Shown: positions 16,202 to 24,531 of the stretch, piece after piece
Layout: each line of letters opens with the position of its first letter
How positions within the stretch are numbered: position 1 is the stretch's first letter
The notes under the pieces: generated by a model
What the model saw: only the letters and a program-made list of their open reading frames with translations
Database searches by the model: none
Told to the model about the DNA's origin: nothing
DNA from: Acetonema longum DSM 6540
GTDB lineage: Bacteria > Bacillota > Negativicutes > Sporomusales > Acetonemataceae
Assembly (NCBI RefSeq): GCF_000219125.1
Contig: NZ_AFGF01000015.1
Span: 1 to 64,000, forward strand
Length of the DNA: 64,000 nt
Direction of reading: 5' to 3'
Position numbers and translations under genes: made by a program

Positions 16202-17646
16202 AAGATGTACACAAAAAATCCCTGGACGCGGCTGTCAACCAGGTGCTGCTGACCGCACACCGCAGCCGGATGCCGCTGGTCTGGGACCGGGCCGAAGCCA
16301 TGCAGCCCCAGTGCGGTTTTGGCCGGCTGTCTATCTGCTGTACCGACTGTCAGGAGGGACCTTGCCGAACGAATCCCTTTGGGGCGGAAACTCAGCAAAC
16401 CGTATGCGGCCGGGATCAATACGACCTGGCAGCCGGGAGCTTCCTGCGCAAGGCCGCGGACGGCGCTCTGGCGCTGACCAAACTGGCGGCCCAGGCGGGG
16501 CAAAGCTTCAGTGAACAGGCCGTCCGGGACCTGGCGATATCGAACGATGAAATGCTGGCCTTCGAGTCTGCCGGGCTGCGGCTGGCTGCCATCGGGCGCC
16601 ATACGAATGCGGCGCTGGGAGCCATCTGTCAAAGCCGCCGGACGGCGGGTGACACCGGACTGCCTGATGTTGTCGGCGTGAATATAGGCGTCCTGCACTC
16701 TGATTCGGTGAACATTGTGCTCCACGGACATGTGGACGGAACCTTCGCCGCAGGGCTCCGGGCCGCTGCCCTGGACGGGGGTGTCCCCGTCAGTTTCAGC
16801 GGTATGTGCGGCAATGAGCTCAACGGCGGTCTGAGATTGCCGCTGTTGACCAACTATGATTCCCAGGAAGCGCCGCTGTTAACCGGCCTGGTTGATTTGC
16901 TGGTCATCGGCGAACAATGCGTCATGCCGGCTGTCATTAAACTGGCCGGCAGCCGGGGAATCCCGGTGGTAAGGGCGGCAGATGCTTCATTGACGGCGGA
17001 TTATGCCGGGGCTGTCCGCACGGCCCGTCAGTCCTTCCAGCGCAGATCCGGCTTGGAAACAGCCGCTCCGGCGGTCAGAAGCGCCGCCTGCATAGGATTT
17101 ACCATTGATAATAGCACCGATCTGTTCCGGAGCGTAACTGAACAGTTCCGTCTTGGAAACCTGCGTGGTGTCGTGTATCTGGGTGGCTGCGGCACAGTGG
17201 CGAATACCCAGGATGCCCGGCCGGTCAGCCTGGCTGCCGCCCTGGTCGATGCGGGCTATTTGGTGATAACCGCCGGCTGTGCCGGAACCGCCCTGGCGAA
17301 GGCGGGAATGTGCCGCCCCGGCTGGGACAACGGCAGCTATGCGCTGCGCCGTGTTCTGCCACCTGATACGCCGCCGGTGCTGCACATCGGCTCCTGCCAT
17401 GATGCCGGTGAACTGCTTCGGATCGCCGCGGTGCTGCGGCAGGAAAATCTGCCAGTCTATGGGGTTTTCCCGGAGATAAACCATAATAAAGTTCTGGCAA
17501 CAGCCGCCGGATTTGCCGCAGCCGGCCTTCCCGCCTGGCTGGGATTTGACGTTATCCCGGACAATCTTGGCCGGGATAACGGTCTTTTGCCGTTACCGGA
17601 CACTGTGACGCTGCTGCAGGCTCTGGACCGGGGAACCGGCCAATGA
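16198..17646 (+). CDS. Shortened anaerobic CO dehydrogenase-like protein (mini-CooS)
   Basis: 482 residues; ordinary Ni-CODH catalytic subunits are about 630. The B/D-cluster cysteines are all present (C39, C47, C48, C51, C56, C70). Candidate C-cluster ligands are also present: the HGH at 176-178, C204 (GMCGNEL), C241 (GEQCVMP), C331 (GGCGTVANTQD), C361 (TAGCAGTALAKAG) and C400 (HIGSCHDAG). The active-site Lys appears as K431 (NHNK). Missing: about 85 residues of helical domain after C70, the His-rich proton-relay segment (AHSDH in CODH, ALALTKL here) and the usual C-terminal tail. Function unknown; CO chemistry, another small-molecule redox step, or sensing are possible. Confidence 0.8.
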   Translation: MKDVHKKSLDAAVNQVLLTAHRSRMPLVWDRAEAMQPQCGFGRLSICCTDCQEGPCRTNPFGAETQQTVCGRDQYDLAAGSFLRKAADGALALTKLAAQAGQSFSEQAVRDLAISNDEMLAFESAGLRLAAIGRHTNAALGAICQSRRTAGDTGLPDVVGVNIGVLHSDSVNIVLHGHVDGTFAAGLRAAALDGGVPVSFSGMCGNELNGGLRLPLLTNYDSQEAPLLTGLVDLLVIGEQCVMPAVIKLAGSRGIPVVRAADASLTADYAGAVRTARQSFQRRSGLETAAPAVRSAACIGFTIDNSTDLFRSVTEQFRLGNLRGVVYLGGCGTVANTQDARPVSLAAALVDAGYLVITAGCAGTALAKAGMCRPGWDNGSYALRRVLPPDTPPVLHIGSCHDAGELLRIAAVLRQENLPVYGVFPEINHNKVLATAAGFAAAGLPAWLGFDVIPDNLGRDNGLLPLPDTVTLLQALDRGTGQ

Positions 17647-18863
17647 GCCAGGGGAAGACGAAACCCGTGTGTGTGATCATCGGCCAAGGCGCGGCCGGCG
17701 CGGCGGCGGCCAATGAATTAAAACGGCTGGATAGTGATTCAGCCGTCATGATTGTCAGTAATGAACGAGAAGGTTTTTACAGCCGGATTGACTTGCCTGA
17801 TATCATCGGCGGGAGGCGCGAGGCTCGGGAGGCGCTGCTGCAGAGGCCCGGTCAGTTTCAGGAAAAGGGCATTGATTGCGTGGCCGGCGAGCCAGCGGTA
17901 CGGATCTGCCCGGGTGACCGCAGTGTTGAATTGTCCTCCGGCCGGCGGCTGCATTACGACAGGCTGCTGCTGGCTACCGGCGCCCGTCCGGTTGTTCCCC
18001 GGCTGCCGGGCATGAACGCGGACGGGGTATTCGCCCTATGGACTTTGGCCCAGGCCGAGGCGATTTCCCAGGCTGCCACCGCAGCCAGGGCCGCCGTTGT
18101 GATCGGAGCGGGGCTGATCGGTCTGAAAACCGCGCTGGCCCTCCGCAAGCGGGGGCTGCGCGTGACTGTCGTCGAACGTATGGACCGGGTGCTGCCGCAG
18201 CAGCTCGATGCCGCGGCAGCGGCGATCCTGGAAGCGGCCGTCAGGGCCGGAGGCGTGGAACTGCTCACCTCTGTTCAGGTAAACGCGGTGGAAACCAGCG
18301 GCGGCAGGGTGACAGGCATCAGAACCGGTTCACGGCAACTGCCTTGCGAACTGGTAATCTGCGCTGCCGGCGTCAAGCCGGAGACCGCTCTTGCTGAGAC
18401 AGCAGACCTGGCGCTGGGAGCCGGCATTGTCACCGATGCCTGTCTCAGGACGTCGCAGGACGATGTTTATGCCGCAGGGGATGCCGCGGAAGTAGCGGAT
18501 ATCCGGGGCCAGCGGACGACATCGGCCGGCTGGCCGGCTGCGGTGGAACAGGGGATCATCGCTGCCCGCAACATGGCAGGCGGTCAGGAGCAGTATGCCG
18601 GCTATGTAGCCGCCAACAGCGTGGAAATCGCCGGAGTGCCGCTGGTGTCAGCGGGCTATATGCAGAATGGCTCTGAGGCTGAAATCCTGGTTCAGCAGGA
18701 CGGAAACGCATACCGCAGGCTGATAGTGAAAAACAATCGGCTCCAGGGGTTTGTGCTGATGGGGGATATCCGTCAGTCGGGAGTGCTGGCCGGCGTCCTT
18801 GCCCGCCAGGATGTCCTCCGGCCGGGCAAGGCTTTGGATTATATTGAACTGCTGGCATTGTGA
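17643..18863 (+). CDS. FAD/NAD(P)-dependent oxidoreductase of the mini-CODH operon
   Basis: 406 residues with two dinucleotide-binding motifs: the FAD site VIIGQGAAGAAAANEL near the N-terminus and the NAD(P)H site VVIGAGLIGLKTALALRKRG in the middle. DDVYAAGDAAEV closes the FAD domain. It resembles the NAD(P)H-rubredoxin/nitrite reductase-like 'FNOR' found beside some CODH genes. It probably transfers electrons between the CooF-type ferredoxin and NAD(P). ATGA overlap with the preceding stop shows tight coupling. Confidence 0.87.
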   Translation: MSQGKTKPVCVIIGQGAAGAAAANELKRLDSDSAVMIVSNEREGFYSRIDLPDIIGGRREAREALLQRPGQFQEKGIDCVAGEPAVRICPGDRSVELSSGRRLHYDRLLLATGARPVVPRLPGMNADGVFALWTLAQAEAISQAATAARAAVVIGAGLIGLKTALALRKRGLRVTVVERMDRVLPQQLDAAAAAILEAAVRAGGVELLTSVQVNAVETSGGRVTGIRTGSRQLPCELVICAAGVKPETALAETADLALGAGIVTDACLRTSQDDVYAAGDAAEVADIRGQRTTSAGWPAAVEQGIIAARNMAGGQEQYAGYVAANSVEIAGVPLVSAGYMQNGSEAEILVQQDGNAYRRLIVKNNRLQGFVLMGDIRQSGVLAGVLARQDVLRPGKALDYIELLAL

Positions 18864-18874
18864 GGAGGGATGTT

Positions 18875-19615
18875 ATGCGCATTGATAAAAACAAATGCGC
18901 CGGCTGCGGCCAGTGCACTGAGTTCTGCACCTTGGGCAATATTGCGGCCAGGCGGCGTGATCCCCACACGGGGAAATTATATTACGAGATTGACGAAGAC
19001 GAATGCGTGGACTGCGGGGTCTGTCTGAGGGCGGCGGTCTGCTCCGCCGGAGCCCTGTTTATGCCGCAGTACGAATGGCCCCGCACCGTACGTTCCGCCT
19101 TCAGCGATCCGACAGTCGAGCACCGGGAGACCAAGGTGCCGGGGCGGGGGACGGAAGAGATCAAAACCAATGAAGTGACCGGACGGATCAGACGCGGCTT
19201 TGCGGGCATTTCCTGCGAAATGGGACGCCCCAGTGTCGGCGCCCGGTTCCGGGATATCGAGAAAGTGGCTGTCGCCCTGGCCGGACTGGGGGTGGAATTT
19301 GAGCCGAATAATCCCTGCACCCGGCTGATGGCTGACCCCCACACCGGTATTTATAAAGAAGAGGTCAGAAACGAGAAGGTTCTTTCCGCGATTATCGAAA
19401 TGATCGTTCCCATAGAAAAGACGGCCGAAATCCTGGCCGCCATCCGCCGGGTGTCCGGCGAGGTCGACTGTGTATTCTGCGTCGACCTGATCACCGTGCT
19501 GGAAGAGGACAATACAGTGCCGACCCTGCCGATTCTGCGGGAGCTGAACTGGCCGTTCCGGCCCAACGGAAAAATGAATACCGGTCTGGGCAGGCCGCTG
19601 GCCAAGGAGGGGTAA
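18875..19615 (+). CDS. Ferredoxin-domain protein with uncharacterised C-terminal domain
   Basis: 246 residues from ATG 18875 (GAGGAGGG 5 bases upstream; the longer frame from GTG 18860 has no SD). Two cluster motifs occupy residues 1-65: CAGCGQCTEFC and CVDCGVCLRAAVC, the second with unusual spacing. The C-terminal 150 residues contain alternating alpha/beta segments (FRDIEKVAVALAGLGVEFE, KVLSAIIEMIVPIEKTAEIL) and two further cysteines in VDCVFCVD. I do not recognise that domain. The operon context suggests an electron or cofactor role with the mini-CODH. Confidence 0.75.
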   Translation: MRIDKNKCAGCGQCTEFCTLGNIAARRRDPHTGKLYYEIDEDECVDCGVCLRAAVCSAGALFMPQYEWPRTVRSAFSDPTVEHRETKVPGRGTEEIKTNEVTGRIRRGFAGISCEMGRPSVGARFRDIEKVAVALAGLGVEFEPNNPCTRLMADPHTGIYKEEVRNEKVLSAIIEMIVPIEKTAEILAAIRRVSGEVDCVFCVDLITVLEEDNTVPTLPILRELNWPFRPNGKMNTGLGRPLAKEG

Positions 19616-19618
19616 GCC

Positions 19619-20257
19619 ATGTCTCATACATTGCACCGACAGGGTACGCCGGAAAACCTGGCCCATGATTTTCCCATGCACGCCATGCCGGCCCGGGGCT
19701 TTAATCATGAGGACGCCAGGCCCAAGCTGCAGAAGTTTTTGCAGATCGCTCACGGACACAATCCGGTGAATCTGGGCGATGTCAAGCTCGGCAACCAATA
19801 TGTGACGGATTACGGGGAATTGTATGACAAGCTGACGATCAGCAGCACCCATGCTGTCCTGGCCAATGAGGAAGACCTGACGGCGCTGCTGGCGGAGGTG
19901 AAGCAGGTCGAGCTGGGCATGTCGCTCACGATTTCCGGCCTGTTTGAAAAACTCTTTGCCTGCTGCGCCCGGGCGGGGGTCCAGCCGCACGCTGTGGAAC
20001 ATTCCCTGGGGGTGCTGGGCCAAACGGACAAGATGCCGGAAGAGGAGATCTCCCAGGTGACCACGATGTGCGGGCACGGCATGGTAGCGCAGGGCCTGGT
20101 GCGCCGGCTGGTCCGCCAGGTGAAAAAAGGGAAGATGACACCTCAGGAAGCGGGTATCGAACTGGCAAAACCATGCCGCTGCGGGATCTTCAACCCGGCC
20201 CGGGCAGCGGCGCTGATTGACGAGTACTGCGCCTTGTTTAGCGTTACGGTGAAATAA
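19619..20257 (+). CDS. Uncharacterised Cys-rich protein of the mini-CODH operon
   Basis: 212 residues, family not recognised. The C-terminal half holds conserved-looking Cys/His motifs: FEKLFACCARAG, TTMCGHGMVAQGLVRRLV and KPCRCGIFNPARAAALIDEY. These could bind a metal or Fe-S cluster. Soluble, no signal peptide. AAGGAGGGG precedes ATG, 4 bases after the previous stop. As the last gene of the operon, it might be a subunit or a maturation factor; this is inference. Confidence 0.7.
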   Translation: MSHTLHRQGTPENLAHDFPMHAMPARGFNHEDARPKLQKFLQIAHGHNPVNLGDVKLGNQYVTDYGELYDKLTISSTHAVLANEEDLTALLAEVKQVELGMSLTISGLFEKLFACCARAGVQPHAVEHSLGVLGQTDKMPEEEISQVTTMCGHGMVAQGLVRRLVRQVKKGKMTPQEAGIELAKPCRCGIFNPARAAALIDEYCALFSVTVK

Positions 20258-20311
20258 AATGGTGCTATAATACGCAAATAGAAGAATGTATCAACATGCT
20301 GCATAAGAAAG

Positions 20312-20341
20312 AATGCCCGGAACTTCAGGGTTCCGGGCATT
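20312..20341 (+). terminator. Terminator of the mini-CODH operon
   Basis: AATGCCCGGAAC pairs perfectly with GTTCCGGGCATT. The tail is only weakly T-rich. Confidence 0.8.
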
Positions 20342-20392
20342 GTTGCTATTCCAGCTTTATCCCTATGTCCTTTAAGATCGTTTGGGTGATCG

Positions 20393-21004
20393 TTATTTTA
20401 CTGACACATAGACATTACCATCGATATAAAATCTCCAGGGATAATCCCTGGCCTCCCCGGCATAATCAATGCCTATCCGTTTAGAAGATACTACCTGAAA
20501 TGTTTCGTTTTCGCCTTCTTCTACATACAGCTTATTACTGCATAAATCTTCCCCGTTTAAACTTTTATCAATGAGTAACGCTCTGCATAATTTCCCCGGG
20601 CCATTTGTTAAGTTCTTTATTTGGCTTTTACTTAACTGATGATATGCCGTCTTAAACCTATTTTGCGCTATGAAATCAAAGCCGCCCATTGGCTCACCAG
20701 CCCTTAGCAGAACGGCTTGAGGCGTTCCTGCTTCCCGCGTAACAATATTAAAGCAATGGTACATGCCGTAAACAAGAAATATGTAAGAAAACCCTGGCCC
20801 GCCATACATCACTTCCACCCTCGGCGTTCTTCTTCCCCCAAAGGAATGGGCGGCTTTATCGCTGACGCCCATGTATGCTTCCGCTTCAACAATTTTTACA
20901 GAGAGCTTCTGTCCGTCTATTTCGCGCACCAGTATCTTACCTAAAAGTTCTTGCGCAACGATCAGGGAATCCCGGTTATAGAATTCTCGATCTAATTTTT
21001 TCAT
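20393..21004 (-). CDS. mpg: 3-methyladenine DNA glycosylase (AAG/Mpg family)
   Basis: 203 residues. Base-excision repair enzyme that removes alkylated purines. Matches include AQELLGKILVREIDG, IVEAEAYMGVSDKAAHSFGG with the catalytic Glu, YGGPGFSYIFLVYGMYHC, and NGPGKLCRALLIDKSLNG. ATG 21004 is used rather than the longer frame because AAAGGAG lies upstream. It converges on the mini-CODH operon. Confidence 0.93.
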   Translation of the reverse strand: MKKLDREFYNRDSLIVAQELLGKILVREIDGQKLSVKIVEAEAYMGVSDKAAHSFGGRRTPRVEVMYGGPGFSYIFLVYGMYHCFNIVTREAGTPQAVLLRAGEPMGGFDFIAQNRFKTAYHQLSKSQIKNLTNGPGKLCRALLIDKSLNGEDLCSNKLYVEEGENETFQVVSSKRIGIDYAGEARDYPWRFYIDGNVYVSVK

Positions 21005-21030
21005 GCTGCAATGCTCCTTTAAATAGAAAA

Positions 21031-21055
21031 CTCCTGCCAATCGATCTGGCAGGAG
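21031..21055. terminator. Hairpin upstream of mpg
   Basis: CTCCTGCCA / TGGCAGGAG perfect stem. On the minus strand it is followed by TTTTC, so it probably ends transcription coming from the gntR side before mpg. Confidence 0.6.
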
Positions 21056-21111
21056 CCTTCTTCATTCTCACCATCACCAATGATGGCATAGTTTTCCCTT
21101 ACTCATCTTAC

Positions 21112-21174
21112 GGCATACTCGAGTCTGTATAAAGCACCTTTTTTCCTACCGCCGGGCCGAATCTGAAAACCTGG
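21112..21174. repeat. Displaced copy of the dnaB 3' end
   Basis: About 84 percent identical, over 63 bases, to 28750-28813, which spans the last codons of dnaB and its downstream sequence. Both copies have the same orientation. On the minus strand this copy encodes FSDSARR-stop, compared with FSDLAQR-stop in dnaB. The two copies bracket the GntR catabolic cluster. Confidence 0.75.
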
Positions 21175-21189
21175 GATACACGTTTCATT

Positions 21190-21840
21190 TTACTGAATTT
21201 GAAAATATACCCGCATTTTATCGAAAGAGCGTTTTTTATGATGATACATTAATCGTTCCATAGCTGCAGGATTTCTTTCCTTAACATATTGGAGCATTTG
21301 CTGATGCTCTTTGTGTGAATCCTGGAGGATCTCGGGAAAAATCTGAAAAACCATCCGCATTCTTTTTTCTGATTCCATTAAATCACTGATAGTTTGAATT
21401 AGAAGCTGATTGCCGCTTGCCTCAATAATAAGACGATGAAACGCTTTATTAAGCTCACCGTATCTTTGTATATCGTTGTCGGCCAGCGCCTGGCTGGCTT
21501 CGGCATACTTCTCCTCCAGCTTCTGAATTAGGCTGTCGTCAGCATTTTGCACCGCAAGTTCCGCGGCAAAAGTCTCCAAGCATTCACGCATTTCCAGCAT
21601 GTCCTTAATATTTTGGGGTGAAAAGCTTGCCACCCGTGAACCGACATGCGGAATGGTCTCCACCAGTCCCTCCGCTCGCAATTCCTTTAAGGCCTCCCGT
21701 ACGGGAATATCACTGAGTCCATATTCTGTTGCAATTTGCTTAATCACTAAATGACTGCCCGGGGGAAACTCTCCCTCCAGAATCTTTCGCTTAATTTCAT
21801 TATAAATTGAAGCAGATTTGGTTATTGGCGCAATCGACAT
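21190..21840 (-). CDS. GntR-family regulator with FCD domain
   Basis: 216 residues. The winged HTH (about 10-75) has GEFPPGSHLVIKQIATEYGL and VPHVGS-type wing; the C-terminal FCD helical bundle (85-210) has the metal-binding pattern of FadR/VanR-type sensors (MRECLETFAAELA, FHRLIIEASGN, HKEHQQML). ATG 21840 fits GAGGTG 9 bases upstream better than GTG 21852. It sits at the downstream end of the catabolic cluster; AT-rich palindromes upstream of it and of the first catabolic gene suggest it represses both. Effector likely an organic acid (inferred). Confidence 0.9.
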   Translation of the reverse strand: MSIAPITKSASIYNEIKRKILEGEFPPGSHLVIKQIATEYGLSDIPVREALKELRAEGLVETIPHVGSRVASFSPQNIKDMLEMRECLETFAAELAVQNADDSLIQKLEEKYAEASQALADNDIQRYGELNKAFHRLIIEASGNQLLIQTISDLMESEKRMRMVFQIFPEILQDSHKEHQQMLQYVKERNPAAMERLMYHHKKRSFDKMRVYFQIQ

Positions 21841-21906
21841 TACATTCCACACCTCAAAACTATTCCTCAGCTGTTGGGTCCCATTATAACGATTGTTTCA
21901 AACTCG

Positions 21907-21932
21907 ATATTCTATATCCTATATAGGATATA
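21907..21932. promoter_or_regulatory. Putative GntR operator upstream of gntR
   Basis: A 20-bp perfect palindrome, TATATCCTATATAGGATATA (21913-21932). The 18 bases from 21907 match 28500-28517 at 17 positions. Confidence 0.65.
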
Positions 21933-22002
21933 ACATGCTACAAATATTGTCAATATTGAAGGACTAGGTTCTGCATCAGTGGAAATTCTGCCGATTACTT
22001 AT

Positions 22003-22956
22003 TTAGCGAACCGAATGCAGGGGAGCAAGCCCCTGCAGCACTCTCGCGACCTCCTCTGCAGCTATCAAACCGGCCCGCTCGGAAGCTTCCAGCGTGCTGG
22101 CGCCGATGTGGGGCGTCAGAATTACATTGGACAACCCGAATAAACAACTCCGTTCAAGCGGCTCGCTAATAAAGGCATCCAGCCCGGCTCCGGCAAGCCT
22201 GCCGCACCGCAGAGCATCGCTCAAATCTTCTTCAACTACCAAATCCCCTCTCGCCGTATTGATCAGGAAAGCCGTCGGCTTCATAAGCGCCAGCGTCTGC
22301 CGGTTGATCATGCTGACCGTTTCCGGCAGCGCCGGCGCGTGCAGCGATAAAAAGTCGGCCTGGGCCAAAACCTGCTCCAGCGGCAGGTAGACAACGCCGC
22401 AAGCTTCCGTCAGTTCCAGGCGGGGATATATATCATAGGCAATAATCTTCATATCAAACGATTGGGCCCGCTTCATTACTTCCCGTCCGACATTGCCCGT
22501 TCCCACAATACCAAGCGTCTTGCCTCCCAGCTCCCCGCCTATGCTTTTCTCCCATACTCCTGTATGCAGCTTGCCGCTCAACCGGGGAATGGAGCGTACC
22601 AGAGCGAGCATTAACCCCAGCGTTAGGTCAGCTACCGACTTGCTGTTGGCGCCCGGCGTATTGGTTACCGCAACTCCATGCCGGTGCGCTGCCGTCAGGT
22701 CAATCGTATTATACCCCACCCCGCTGCGGGCGATAATTCTCAATTCAGGGACACTGGCGGTAATAACGGAATCAGTTATTTCGTCGTTGCCGGCCACAAT
22801 AGCGGCGCAACCCGGCAGCAATGCCAGCAGTTCTTTTTCCTTAAGCGCCCGTTCCACCTGGCTCAAGACAAGCTCGCAGCCGCTTTCTTGCAAAAACTTT
22901 ACCGCCGCCTCTGACCGCCGGAAAGACAGGGCGGAAACTAAAACCTTTTTGTTCAT
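22003..22956 (-). CDS. D-2-hydroxyacid dehydrogenase (SerA-like)
   Basis: 317 residues, NAD-dependent D-isomer-specific 2-hydroxyacid dehydrogenase without the ACT domain of biosynthetic SerA. NAD site LGIVGTGNVGREVMKRAQ (about 146-163), GVGYNTIDL, TPGANSKSVADLTLGLMLAL, the catalytic Arg in INTARGDLV, and ILTPHIGASTLEA with the catalytic His. ATG 22956 follows GGGGAG. It probably oxidises or reduces an intermediate of the pathway encoded upstream; the substrate cannot be assigned. Confidence 0.9.
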   Translation of the reverse strand: MNKKVLVSALSFRRSEAAVKFLQESGCELVLSQVERALKEKELLALLPGCAAIVAGNDEITDSVITASVPELRIIARSGVGYNTIDLTAAHRHGVAVTNTPGANSKSVADLTLGLMLALVRSIPRLSGKLHTGVWEKSIGGELGGKTLGIVGTGNVGREVMKRAQSFDMKIIAYDIYPRLELTEACGVVYLPLEQVLAQADFLSLHAPALPETVSMINRQTLALMKPTAFLINTARGDLVVEEDLSDALRCGRLAGAGLDAFISEPLERSCLFGLSNVILTPHIGASTLEASERAGLIAAEEVARVLQGLAPLHSVR

Positions 22957-22973
22957 GCTATGCACTCCCCTGC

Positions 22974-23011
22974 AAAAAACCCCACAACTCGCGAAAGTTT
23001 GTGGGGTTTTT
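22974..23011 (-). terminator. Terminator between the fumarase beta-like gene and the dehydrogenase gene
   Basis: AAAAACCCCACAA pairs with TTGTGGGGTTTTT. It would reduce read-through into the dehydrogenase gene, setting a lower level for the downstream part of the cluster. Confidence 0.7.
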
Positions 23012-23020
23012 GCCAATTGT

Positions 23021-23599
23021 TTATAAAGCTTCGATGATTTTAAGGGCCTGCTCTTTTATATCCTGATAGATGCTGTTGCCATGCGAGTCCATTGTCACCG
23101 CCAACGGACCAAACCTTTCCGCATGCAGCACCCAAAGCGCCTCCGGCATGCCCTTCTCCAGCCAGAACCCGCCCTCTACCTTGTTCACAGCGGCGGCCAG
23201 CTTGACCGCGCAGCCGGGAGCAGCCTGCAGATAGACTTGTTTATACTTCTTAAAGGCCTTGATGCTGCCTTCGCGCATGCCGCCTTTACCGATGACGGCT
23301 TTGACGCCAAGCTGCCCTACCATTTCCGCATATGGCTCCATGCGCATGCTGGTCGTTGGACCGATGACAATTAATTCCCAGTCCTCATCAATCTTTTTAA
23401 CAACGGGTCCTGCATGAAAAATAGCGCTTCCGGTAAAGTCAACTGGCAGGGCTTTGCCGGCTTCGAGGCTTTTCTTGATTTCCAGATGTCCCATATCGCG
23501 TGAGGTGAAGATGACACCAGTCAAATATACGGTATCACCGTTTTTCAACGTTTCAACATCCTGATCTGACAACGGTAATGTTAATTCGTAAACAGCCAC
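23021..23599 (-). CDS. Class I hydro-lyase beta subunit (FumA-C/TtdB type)
   Basis: 192 residues, the swivelling C-terminal domain of two-subunit class I fumarases and L-tartrate dehydratases. Conserved GPTTSMRMEPY and GKGGM active-site segments are present, as are FTSRDMGH and AIFHAGPVV. It works with the alpha subunit encoded directly upstream (3 bases apart). Substrate could be fumarate/malate, tartrate, or a methylated dicarboxylate. Confidence 0.9.
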   Translation of the reverse strand: MAVYELTLPLSDQDVETLKNGDTVYLTGVIFTSRDMGHLEIKKSLEAGKALPVDFTGSAIFHAGPVVKKIDEDWELIVIGPTTSMRMEPYAEMVGQLGVKAVIGKGGMREGSIKAFKKYKQVYLQAAPGCAVKLAAAVNKVEGGFWLEKGMPEALWVLHAERFGPLAVTMDSHGNSIYQDIKEQALKIIEAL

Positions 23600-23601
23600 G
23601 G

Positions 23602-24495
23602 CTAGGCCTCCTTCCCAAACAGATATTCACGGCGCCCGTCCCGGTACAAGCGAACGCCAAACCGCCGGGCCACCCAGCAGTGAAAATTGATCGCGACCGG
23701 ACAAATGGCCGTATGAGTGGCCGCCATGCCGATTTTTACCGCCAGACAGGTCGTGCTGCCGCCAATACCGGCAGGCCCCACGCCAAGCTTATTGATGGTT
23801 TCCAGCAGTTCCTGCTCCAGCTGCTTCAGCTGTGGATCAGGGTTCTCATCCCGCCAGTCCCGCGTACTGATCGCTTCCCGGCTCAGTTTGGCTGCCACGT
23901 CCATCTGGCCACCGATACCGATGCCGATTGCAGAAGGGGGGCAGGGCATGCCGCCGGCATTAACCACCGTCTCATATACCAGCTTCTTCAATCCTTTTAA
24001 GTCACTGCCCAGTTGAGCCGTTGTCATGGTTTTGTAGATATTGCCCAGTTCAGCGCCGCACCCTTTAAAACTGACAATCAATTCGATGTATTCCTGACCG
24101 GGGATATACTGGTATTCAATGTTGGGAACACCATCACCCGAGTTGTTTCCCGGGTTCGACCGGTTCAGCGAATGCACGATGCTGGGCCGGGCGTAACCGT
24201 TGCCGGTTGCTTCCACCATTGCCTTCGGCAGGTATTTTCGCAAAAGTTCAACACCTTCAGTACTGCCGAACCGGATATACACCGTCGGAAAGCCCGGCGA
24301 CTGACAAACAGGCTTAGTCTGCTCGTCCGCCATAGCCACATTTTCCAGCATAGCAGAAAGCATAGCCCTGGCCCCGGCGCTTTCTTCCTTTGCCAATGCC
24401 TCTTTCATAATTTCAAGACTGTCTTCCGATACATGGGTGCAGCTTCTTTTAATCCATTCGTAGACTTCTTCATAAGTTATAGTAAAAGCTCCCAT
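23602..24495 (-). CDS. Class I hydro-lyase alpha subunit with altered CQD motif
   Basis: 297 residues, Fe-S catalytic subunit of a class I fumarase/tartrate dehydratase-like enzyme. Three cluster cysteines are visible: CQSPG (first), FKGCGAELGN and GGSTTCLAVKIG. The first motif is normally CQDTG; its Asp, reported as a catalytic residue in class I fumarase, is Ser here. AIGIGIGGQMDVA is normal. The change suggests either a different substrate or a relocated acid/base. It pairs with the beta subunit gene downstream. Confidence 0.87.
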   Translation of the reverse strand: MGAFTITYEEVYEWIKRSCTHVSEDSLEIMKEALAKEESAGARAMLSAMLENVAMADEQTKPVCQSPGFPTVYIRFGSTEGVELLRKYLPKAMVEATGNGYARPSIVHSLNRSNPGNNSGDGVPNIEYQYIPGQEYIELIVSFKGCGAELGNIYKTMTTAQLGSDLKGLKKLVYETVVNAGGMPCPPSAIGIGIGGQMDVAAKLSREAISTRDWRDENPDPQLKQLEQELLETINKLGVGPAGIGGSTTCLAVKIGMAATHTAICPVAINFHCWVARRFGVRLYRDGRREYLFGKEA

Positions 24496-24531
24496 TATTC
24501 TTACCTCCCTGCCAATCCCGATTTCGCTATC

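Noticed and set aside
18977-20077. 366-codon minus-strand ORF across the end of the mini-CODH operon
   Set aside because: It overlaps two well-supported plus-strand genes with good RBS and Cys motifs; its composition is that of an antisense shadow.
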